Source of the DNA: Chlamydiota bacterium
GTDB taxonomy: Bacteria; Chlamydiota; Chlamydiia; Chlamydiales; Parachlamydiaceae
DNA: 41,569 bases
Assembly: GCA_013286645.1 (NCBI GenBank)
Contig: JABDFJ010000017.1
Coordinates: forward strand, 1-41,569
Reading direction: 5' to 3'
Part shown: piece after piece, positions 35,307-41,569 of the stretch
Layout: every line of letters starts with the position of its first letter
Numbering within the stretch: position 1 is the stretch's first letter
Notes under the pieces: generated by a model
What the model saw: the letters and a program-made list of their open reading frames with translations, nothing else
What the model was told of the DNA's origin: nothing
Database searches by the model: none
Translations under genes and position numbers: made by a program

Positions 35307-36584
35307 CTACCAAGAGTATTCATCGATTAATTCACCATTGGAAGAGATGGCTTTGATGCTGCGCTTATCAGGTTCTACTGTGACGTGAATGAAGTGTTGT
35401 TTGGCGGCGGCGTAAGCGAGATATCCTCTTTTTGCGGATAGTTTGGGCTTGCGCGGTTTGGCAACCCCCCAAGCTCCATCTCCGACATAAACGACGCCCT
35501 TTGGCACGCTACGTCCATTGAGCAGAGGGAAGGTGCGCTTATAGGCATGATCGTGGTTTTCAAATGCCGCTGTCAGATGAGACTGCTCAAATGCTGGCAC
35601 CCATGCTTGTCTAATCTGCGCACAAATTTTATTCTGGAACGACCGTACAGAGGGGTAGGCAGGGACATGATACAATGCAAATTTATGAGGGATATCTTTG
35701 CGCTCCGCGAGGATATGGGTAAGCCACTGCGCTTGTTGTCCCATCACGGGATGGGTATGGCCACTATCGAGTAAGACGATGCTCATATAATTGCCAAAGT
35801 CCAAAACATTATAGCCTTGGGGTCCGGGCATGGCAAAAAGACTATAGAAGAATGGTGCTTGCGCTGGGGTTTGTCCAAAATAGCCTGTAACATCATGATT
35901 GCCAATGACGGGCAAGAGAGGGATCAATCTGCCATCTGGTGTGACCATATCCTCTTTCCAAGCAATCAGCCATTCGAGCCATCGTTCGGCTTTTTGCTCC
36001 ACAAACTTATTGATCCATGTTTGGGCCCATTGCGGAAAGATGCTCGCTTTCCTATCGGCCGCATAGGCGATGTCGCCGCCCACCAAAGCAAAGAGCGGAG
36101 CCGTTTTAGCAGCCTGACGATTTGTTTTGTGGAGGATGTCGATCCCATCATGATACATATCGCCGCCAGCCACGAAGCTGATGGGTGACTCTAAGATCGC
36201 AGGCATGGTCTTAAATTTGTAGCTTTTGGCGTCAGGCCCGGTGCGAAAAAGATAGTTGGTATTGGGGAATAAGTTAGTGAGCTCCACCGAATGGATGAGA
36301 TAAGGGATATTTTCCGGCATAGCGCTATGTGTGCCCGTGGCTGTCCGCCAGGCCCCATCTGCCTCACGTTGATATTCTATCAGATCGTCTTGGCGATCGG
36401 GTTGAGAAATCCAGCGGATGGTGATGGTGCTTTCTGGACTGCGCTGCCAAGTGAGGTATACAGCTACTGGATCATAGTTTTCAGCATATCCAGTAGCTGT
36501 TGCGAGGAGCCCAAAAAAAATGAGCAGAGATAGGATCTTTTGCACGCATCTGAACAACAGAGCTGAAGGAGCGCCATGGAGCAT
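35307..36584 (-). CDS. Exported purple-acid-phosphatase-like metallophosphoesterase
   Basis: 425 residues with an N-terminal signal or anchor (ILSLLIFFGLLATATGYAE, ~17-35). A fibronectin-III-like domain (~37-127; VYLTWQRSPESTITIRWIS, TNYLFRTGP) precedes the metallophosphoesterase domain. The five purple acid phosphatase metal motifs are in order: GGDMYHD (Asp ~142), GGDIAYA (Asp ~171, Tyr ~174), GNHDV (Asn-His ~229-230), YHVPAYP (His ~306) and ENHDHAYKR (His ~344 and ~346). The Fn3-plus-catalytic architecture is that of plant- and bacterial-type purple acid phosphatases, which hydrolyse phosphomonoesters in the periplasm or outside the cell. The start lies 9 bases after the htpG stop on the same strand. 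Confidence 0.88.
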   Translation of the reverse strand: MLHGAPSALLFRCVQKILSLLIFFGLLATATGYAENYDPVAVYLTWQRSPESTITIRWISQPDRQDDLIEYQREADGAWRTATGTHSAMPENIPYLIHSVELTNLFPNTNYLFRTGPDAKSYKFKTMPAILESPISFVAGGDMYHDGIDILHKTNRQAAKTAPLFALVGGDIAYAADRKASIFPQWAQTWINKFVEQKAERWLEWLIAWKEDMVTPDGRLIPLLPVIGNHDVTGYFGQTPAQAPFFYSLFAMPGPQGYNVLDFGNYMSIVLLDSGHTHPVMGQQAQWLTHILAERKDIPHKFALYHVPAYPSVRSFQNKICAQIRQAWVPAFEQSHLTAAFENHDHAYKRTFPLLNGRSVPKGVVYVGDGAWGVAKPRKPKLSAKRGYLAYAAAKQHFIHVTVEPDKRSIKAISSNGELIDEYSW

Positions 36585-36593
36585 GTTCGATCG

Positions 36594-38447
36594 CTACTTT
36601 TGTTGGGCGCGGCTAGCCAATAAGGTTAGCTTTTCAAGCACGCGGTTGTTGCGCAAGACAAACTCATTTAAGACCGCCGGCGACATCTCGCGCTGCGATA
36701 ACAGTGAGAGCTCGTAGGCTTGCTTGACGAGGTCTTTAGTGAGCTCTGGATCGATAGGATCAAGTGCTTTTAAGGCTGACATGAGAGGGTTGTTGGTGTT
36801 CACCACGAAAGTCATCCCTTGCAATGTATGCATCATCTTTTCTGCTTGGCTTGGATCTAGATGCATCATGTAGTCGCGCATGCGCCGTTGGTTTTCATCG
36901 ATGACGATGAAGCCTGGTAGTGAGGCTGTGGCCAAGCTCTTGGCTTCGACCATGATCTTATCGTCGTCGAGTTTGCTGCGCACGAAATCGGCTAGATGGG
37001 CCGCTTCGGTTTTGCCCGAAGCATCGAGGATGTTCTTTTCTTTGTCCTTATCGAGGATGTTATCGTCGATAGTAGCGTCGATACGTTGAAAGGCTACCGG
37101 CGATAATTTCCTTTCTAGGAATTGCATGAGATATTGATCAATCGGACTATCGGCACAAAGGACTTCTACGCCGCGTTGTTTGTAGATATCGAGGAAGTGG
37201 TTGGCATGGGCGGCGTCTCTTGTGTAGAAAATTTTGTCTTTGGTCTTTTCGCGGTTGCGTTCGAGGTATTCTTCGATGGTGGTCCAAGTGCCATCGGTGT
37301 TTTTCCAGATGAGAAACTCTTTGACACGGTCGTAAAATTTATCATCTTCCAGGATGCCTAATTTGACAACCATGGAGACGTCATGCCAACAGGTGATGAA
37401 GCGCTCTCTTTCATTGCGATAGAGGGCTCCTAGACTATCAGACACTTTTTTGGAAATGTGGTTAGCTAGTTGCCGCACAGTGCGGTCCATCTGAAGGTAG
37501 CTGCGAGAGACGTTTAATGGGATATCCGGACTATCAATAACGCCGCGCAGAGCCATGAGGTAATTTGGAATGATATCTTTGCAGTTATCAGCCACAAAAA
37601 CGCGGTTGCAATAGAGTTTCACGGTGTTTTTTTTGTTATCGAAGTCGCGTCCCATCTTTGGAAAATAGAGAATGCCTTGTAGATGGAAGGGGAAGTCTAC
37701 ATTCAGATGCACCCAGAAGAGGGGGTCTTCTTCCATAGGATAAAGATAGCGATAGAATTCGAGGTAGTCGTTAGGGGTGCATTCTGAGGCAGGTTTGATC
37801 CATAGCGGCAGCTTGCTGTTGATGAGCTTATCGCCTAGATAAACGGGATAGGGCAAAAACGAACAGTAGTGATTGAGGATTTCGTTTAGACGGTGTTCAT
37901 CTAAATATTCGTCGCTATTTTCGTCGAGGAAGAGGGTGATTTCTGTGCCACGTGTGGTGCGTGTGCCTTTTTCGATGAGGTATTCAGAACCCCCATCACA
38001 TTCCCATAGAACCGGTTCGGCATTTGGTTTATAGGATAAGGTGTTGATTTCGACTTTCTTAGCCACCATATAAGCCGAATAGAAGCCCAAGCCGAAGTGT
38101 CCGATGAATTGGTCGCGTTCGTCATTGGATTTGTATTTTTGCAGGAAGTCTTCGGCACCGGAAAAAGCGATTTGAGCGATATATTTTTGCACTTCTTCGG
38201 CATCCATGCCGATACCCGTATCGATGAATTTGAGAGTGCGGGCTTCTTTGTTGATGTGGATTTCGACTTTAAAATCTTCGTCGCGCGCTTCAGCAAGACC
38301 TTGATCGCGTAGGATCTTCACTTTGCGAATGGCATCGCAGGCGTTGGATACAAGTTCGCGTACAAAAATATCTTTATCGGAATAAAGCCAGCGCTTGATG
38401 ATCGGCAGAATATTTTCACTGTGGATCTGTAATTTTTGCTTACTCAT
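36594..38447 (-). CDS. htpG: Chaperone protein HtpG (bacterial Hsp90)
   Basis: 617 residues, close to the family's ~620-630. The N-terminal GHKL ATPase domain shows FVRELVSNACDAIRK (catalytic Glu), FIDTGIGMDAEEV, FIGHFGLGFYSAYMVA and TEITLFLDE. The middle domain has NTVKLYCNRVFVADNCKDI and GVIDSPDIPLNVSRSYLQ. The C-terminal domain ends in a long dimerisation part with no eukaryotic MEEVD tail. It is an ATP-dependent cytoplasmic chaperone. It is flanked by eno upstream (gap 49 bases) and by the phosphatase gene nine bases downstream on the same strand. Confidence 0.96.
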   Translation of the reverse strand: MSKQKLQIHSENILPIIKRWLYSDKDIFVRELVSNACDAIRKVKILRDQGLAEARDEDFKVEIHINKEARTLKFIDTGIGMDAEEVQKYIAQIAFSGAEDFLQKYKSNDERDQFIGHFGLGFYSAYMVAKKVEINTLSYKPNAEPVLWECDGGSEYLIEKGTRTTRGTEITLFLDENSDEYLDEHRLNEILNHYCSFLPYPVYLGDKLINSKLPLWIKPASECTPNDYLEFYRYLYPMEEDPLFWVHLNVDFPFHLQGILYFPKMGRDFDNKKNTVKLYCNRVFVADNCKDIIPNYLMALRGVIDSPDIPLNVSRSYLQMDRTVRQLANHISKKVSDSLGALYRNERERFITCWHDVSMVVKLGILEDDKFYDRVKEFLIWKNTDGTWTTIEEYLERNREKTKDKIFYTRDAAHANHFLDIYKQRGVEVLCADSPIDQYLMQFLERKLSPVAFQRIDATIDDNILDKDKEKNILDASGKTEAAHLADFVRSKLDDDKIMVEAKSLATASLPGFIVIDENQRRMRDYMMHLDPSQAEKMMHTLQGMTFVVNTNNPLMSALKALDPIDPELTKDLVKQAYELSLLSQREMSPAVLNEFVLRNNRVLEKLTLLASRAQQK

Positions 38448-38496
38448 AATGTTAGATATCCTATTAGTGGGTCATAAACGGTTTATTTAGATATTG

Positions 38497-39831
38497 CTAG
38501 CGTTCTGCATGGAAAAGATCAGGATGACTCATATGTTTTTTGGGATTGCTGTCGCGGTAGCATCCGAAGCCAGCTAACCCATCTTCAATGCTTAATAGGC
38601 GGTTGTATTTGGCGATGCGGTCGGTGCGTGATAAAGAGCCCGTTTTGATTTGGCCCGCATTGGTGGCGACGCTGATGTCGGCAATGATGCTATCTTCAGT
38701 TTCCCCTGAGCGATGAGAGATGACTGTCGTGTAGCCATTGGTTTGCGCGATGCGAATCGCGTCGAGAGTTTCGGTCAATGTGCCGATCTGGTTAACTTTA
38801 ATCAAAATCGAATTGGCAATGCCGAGAGCGATCCCTTTATGTAGAAAAATGGGATTAGTCACAAAAAGGTCATCGCCGACGATTTGGATTTTTTTATTCA
38901 ATCTATCAGAAAGGATTTTCCAACCTTCCCAGTCGGCTTCGTCGAGGCCATCTTCAATGGAGTCAATAGGGTACTGTTTGCAAAGGTCTTCAAGGTAATC
39001 TACTTGTTCGGTTGAAGTGCGCTCTACATAGGCTTCTTTGCGCTTCATCTTTTTCTTTTCAAGATAGCGTTTGCTGCTCTTATCATAAAATTCTGAGGCG
39101 GCGCAATCGAGCGCTAAGGTCACCTGGCTCCCAGGATGATAGCCGGCTTTTTCGATCGCTTGTATAATTAACTCTAGAGCAGCTTCATTGGAAGGAAGAT
39201 TGGGAGCAAAGCCTCCTTCATCGCCCACTGAAGTGGAGTAGCCTTCAGCTTTGAGGATTCCTTTCAATGTGTGGAAAATTTCGGCTCCCCAACGCACAGC
39301 TTCTTTAAAAGTAGGTGCACCCACGGGACGAATCATAAATTCTTGAAAGTCTAAGGAGTTGTCGGCATGGGCGCCCCCATTGATGATATTCATCATGGGA
39401 CAAGGGAGGATATGGGAATTACAACCACCAATATAACGATAGAGAGGTTCTTTGGCAGTCAAAGCCCCAACGCGTGCAAGCGCGAGGGATGCACCCAAAA
39501 TGGCATTTGCTCCCCAATGTCCTTTATTGGGGGTGCCATCACTCGCATTCATCAGCATATCGAGGCGGCGTTGATCGAAGACGTGTTCACCCACTAATAT
39601 TTGGGCGAGAGGACCATTAACATGGGCCACGGCTTGTTCCACTCCTTTACCGTGATATCTGGACATGTCATTATCACGTAGCTCGAGAGCTTCATTGGCA
39701 CCCGTGGAGGCTCCTGAGGGGACAGCAGCTTTGGCGATGATATCGCGATCGGTAGAAATCGTTACTTCGATGGTGGGGTTGCCGCGCGAATCGAGAATTT
39801 CAAGAGCTTTGACAGTTCGGATATATGACAT
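38497..39831 (-). CDS. eno: Enolase
   Basis: From ATG 39831 the protein has 444 residues and starts [19 protein letters not shown], as enolases do. An in-frame opening at 39924 would add 31 unrelated residues and is rejected. It interconverts 2-phosphoglycerate and phosphoenolpyruvate. Active-site and Mg motifs are present: [92 protein letters not shown] and [17 protein letters not shown] short Lys-rich stretch ([15 protein letters not shown]) is a small local insertion of the kind seen in several bacterial enolases. Confidence 0.97.
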   Translation of the reverse strand: MSYIRTVKALEILDSRGNPTIEVTISTDRDIIAKAAVPSGASTGANEALELRDNDMSRYHGKGVEQAVAHVNGPLAQILVGEHVFDQRRLDMLMNASDGTPNKGHWGANAILGASLALARVGALTAKEPLYRYIGGCNSHILPCPMMNIINGGAHADNSLDFQEFMIRPVGAPTFKEAVRWGAEIFHTLKGILKAEGYSTSVGDEGGFAPNLPSNEAALELIIQAIEKAGYHPGSQVTLALDCAASEFYDKSSKRYLEKKKMKRKEAYVERTSTEQVDYLEDLCKQYPIDSIEDGLDEADWEGWKILSDRLNKKIQIVGDDLFVTNPIFLHKGIALGIANSILIKVNQIGTLTETLDAIRIAQTNGYTTVISHRSGETEDSIIADISVATNAGQIKTGSLSRTDRIAKYNRLLSIEDGLAGFGCYRDSNPKKHMSHPDLFHAER

Positions 39832-39914
39832 ATGAAACGCCTTTTGTATAATTTTTGTATTAGAATAATGCGCGTGGTTTTTTAGTACAAGCTGCGTTTT
39901 AGCATTAGCGGCCG

Positions 39915-40040
39915 TTTGAAACACAGAGGCACAGAGAACACAGAGGAGTCTGAAACTGAAGATATATTTTTAATAGAAGTTTTGATGATAGTTAATTGCA
40001 CAAATCATTCTCTGTGCACTCTGTGCCTCTGTGTTTCAAA
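39915..40040. repeat. ~32-bp inverted repeat with CACAGAG units
   Basis: TTTGAAACACAGAGGCACAG (from 39915, continuing to about 39947) is matched by its near-exact reverse complement at 40009-40040. The arms contain CACAGAG-type short tandem units and are separated by ~60 bases of AT-rich DNA. The element lies between eno and rsgA. The 'aacacagaggcacagag' type of sequence occurs in intergenic repeats of many environmental bacteria, as far as I recall. Confidence 0.8.
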
Positions 40041-40088
40041 AACTCAGTGATCTCACTTGCGCAGTGGTAAACTATGCACTCAGGCTGA

Positions 40089-41243
40089 TTAGCGGCGGAA
40101 GTGATCTTCAGAGACACTTTGCATAAGGGTGGCGTAAGACTCATAGCGCAGAAATGAGATCTTACCACTTTCGACAGCTTCGACAACAGCACACCCCTCT
40201 TCACTCATATGCGAGCAATCGGGGTATTTGCAATCACGTCCACATTCGAAAATCTCAGGAAAATAGGCTTCGACTTCATCTTTCTCCAAGTTCCACACGC
40301 CGAAGCTTTTGATGCCTGGTGTATCGATGCACCAACCGCCAAAATCCAAACGCAGCAATTGGGCTGTGGTTGTTGTGTGGGAGCCTTTTTTTGTTTTGTC
40401 CACCATTTCGCCGATGCGCAAATCATGTCCTGTGATGGCATTGATCAGAGAGGATTTGCCCACGCCAGATTGTCCGGAAAAAACAGAAGCTTTATCTCTC
40501 ATGGCTTGCTTTAATAGGTCAAGACCTTCTCCTGTTAAAGTGCTGACAGGAATGACGGGTACACCTACAGCAGGATAGGCTTTAAGCAGTTCTTCAAAGG
40601 ATTCTTTTTCTTGAAGCACTAGTTCCTTGTTTTCCGAAGTCTCTAGAAGATCGATTTTGTTGACCACGATGAGTGGCTCCATCCCCCCTTTATGCGCGGC
40701 GATGATATAACGGTCTATTAAGGAAGGTTTGAGTTCTGGCAGTACCAAGGAAGTGGTGATAATCACTTGATCGATATTTGCAGCGATAAGCTGTACTTTG
40801 TGTCGGGAGAGGTTTTCTGCACGTGATAAGGCAGAGTGGCGTGGTTCGACATGCACAATGAGTCCTTCGTTAGCAGGGCTTCTTTCGAAGAGGACGAAGT
40901 CGCCCACGGTGACCAAGTTTTTGGCCTGTGTTTTGTCTTTTTTGAGCACGCCGCGCAAGATGCAAGAGACCGTTTCGCCGTTAACATCGACGATGATCCC
41001 TTGGGAGGCGATGGAAAGGACACGGCCCCGCTCTAACTGCTCTTTTTCGAGGTCGAATTCTTTTTGCTTTACCTGTTTGCGTTGATCGGTTTTTTTGTAT
41101 TTGGAGCGATCTTTAGCAGAAGCTAGCTTGCGTTCTTGTTTGCTTAGTTTGCGCTCATCGCCGAAGTAATCCGCTTCGACATCGCAGCCTAGCCAGTGCT
41201 TGGGAAGATGAGTGTATTCTTTTTTAGAGTCTTCTGGAGGCAT
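40089..41243 (-). CDS. rsgA: Small ribosomal subunit biogenesis GTPase RsgA
   Basis: This 384-residue circularly permuted GTPase acts in late 30S maturation. A charged N-terminal extension (~1-70, KLSKQERKLASAKDRSKYKK) precedes an OB-fold domain (VLSIASQGIIVDVNGETVSC). The G motifs appear in permuted order: VVNKIDLLE (G4), VIPVSTLTGEG (G5), SGQSGVGKSSLINAI (G1), KGSHTTTTAQLL (G2) and CIDTPGIKSFG (G3). The C-terminal zinc site is CGRDCKYPDCSHMSEEGCAV. It starts at ATG 41243, with AAGGA lying inside the end of the upstream methyltransferase gene, whose stop is only four bases away; the two are co-transcribed. Confidence 0.95.
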   Translation of the reverse strand: MPPEDSKKEYTHLPKHWLGCDVEADYFGDERKLSKQERKLASAKDRSKYKKTDQRKQVKQKEFDLEKEQLERGRVLSIASQGIIVDVNGETVSCILRGVLKKDKTQAKNLVTVGDFVLFERSPANEGLIVHVEPRHSALSRAENLSRHKVQLIAANIDQVIITTSLVLPELKPSLIDRYIIAAHKGGMEPLIVVNKIDLLETSENKELVLQEKESFEELLKAYPAVGVPVIPVSTLTGEGLDLLKQAMRDKASVFSGQSGVGKSSLINAITGHDLRIGEMVDKTKKGSHTTTTAQLLRLDFGGWCIDTPGIKSFGVWNLEKDEVEAYFPEIFECGRDCKYPDCSHMSEEGCAVVEAVESGKISFLRYESYATLMQSVSEDHFRR

Positions 41244-41247
41244 ATTT

Positions 41248-41569
41248 TTATTTCCTTAGTTCATACATCATGATACCACCGGCTACGGCAACATTGAGGG
41301 ACTCCATTTCGCCCGGCATGGGTATAGTCACCGCGTGGCATATTGCTTTCGCTGTTGCAGAGACACCTTGTGCTTCATTACCCAGTACTAGCAGAATACC
41401 CTTATCTCTTTTTACCTCGGTTAAATGTTGTCCATGCAGATCAGCAACCAATGGTGTGAGAGTATTGTTATGAATGAGGGTTTTGAGTTCGTGCCAACTG
41501 CCCCAGGCGAGAGGCAGACGGAAAGTGGCGCCGCGTGCCGCGCGCAGGGCCTTGTCATTGAAAGGATCG
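41248..41569 (-). CDS. SpoU/TrmH-family RNA 2'-O-methyltransferase, C-terminal part (cut by window edge)
   Basis: The frame is open from the window end to TAA at 41248-41250 and gives about 106 residues of the SPOUT catalytic domain. Conserved motifs are DPFNDKALRAARGATFRLPL (motif 1 region), ILLVLGNEAQGVS (motif 2, knot and SAM binding) and IPMPGEMESLNVAVAGGIMM (motif 3). The N-terminal part lies beyond the window, so it cannot be assigned to a particular rRNA or tRNA target. It is the upstream partner of rsgA in an overlapping-style unit. Confidence 0.9.
   Translation of the reverse strand, partial: DPFNDKALRAARGATFRLPLAWGSWHELKTLIHNNTLTPLVADLHGQHLTEVKRDKGILLVLGNEAQGVSATAKAICHAVTIPMPGEMESLNVAVAGGIMMYELRK

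Noticed and set aside
39832-39924. A 31-residue N-terminal extension of enolase
   Set aside because: Enolase homology begins at [17 protein letters not shown] from ATG 39831. The upstream residues are unrelated.

Overview
The window looks like a chromosomal segment of an amoeba- or protist-associated, chlamydia-like bacterium (Parachlamydiales or a relative). This is inference. It rests on housekeeping genes mixed with eukaryote-like secreted proteins (tandem inositol-phosphatase, kinase-fold protein, leucine-rich-repeat protein ending in a prenylation box, proline-rich disordered protein, SUMF1/FGE-fold protein) and on many decayed genes. No rRNA, tRNA, CRISPR array or intact insertion sequence was seen.

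Layout. 1-2250: a decaying accessory stretch with the 3' end of a cut gene, a long hairpin with GACCCCTATT repeats, two minus-strand gene remnants (one the C-terminus of an ornithine cyclodeaminase-family protein), a gene frameshifted in a poly-A tract, and an orphan antitoxin. 2247-7351 (minus): an unknown protein, an exported tandem PTP-like phosphatase and glutamine-dependent NAD synthetase. 7549-14095: a kinase-fold protein with a good promoter, a membrane fusion protein and TolC-like outer-membrane protein, a small exported protein and a surface protein of about nine G-x-Q-x-G-x-x-N repeats. 14239-30107: a thiamine/purine block. 30328-36584: likely host-interaction proteins (proline-rich; LRR with C-terminal CAIL; FGE-fold; purple-acid-phosphatase-like). 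36594-41569 (minus): htpG, eno, rsgA and the end of a SpoU/TrmH methyltransferase gene.

The central block is the main discovery candidate. thiC-thiO-thiS-thiG-thiF-purM-purL-purQ-purD-purN-purF run head to tail on the plus strand with several stop/start overlaps. thiD lies upstream, and a tenI-like gene plus thiE converge from the other side. The six pur genes are exactly those needed to go from PRPP to 5-aminoimidazole ribotide (AIR). None of the later IMP genes (purE/K/C/B/H) is present here. AIR is the substrate of ThiC, whose gene opens the run. The block therefore reads as a self-contained PRPP-to-thiamine-phosphate pathway with a truncated purine pathway as its pyrimidine feeder. Dxs, a cysteine desulfurase and a thiamine (phosphate) kinase must be encoded elsewhere.

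A second theme is long, imperfect inverted repeats of unrelated sequence in the gaps between genes (about 293, 2171, 14164, 15086-15651, 18526, 19600, 32871, 35081 and 39915). Several lie inside the thi run. One forms the 3' end of the thiO reading frame. The largest is about 570 bp and encloses five nested hairpins, two of which show compensatory base changes.
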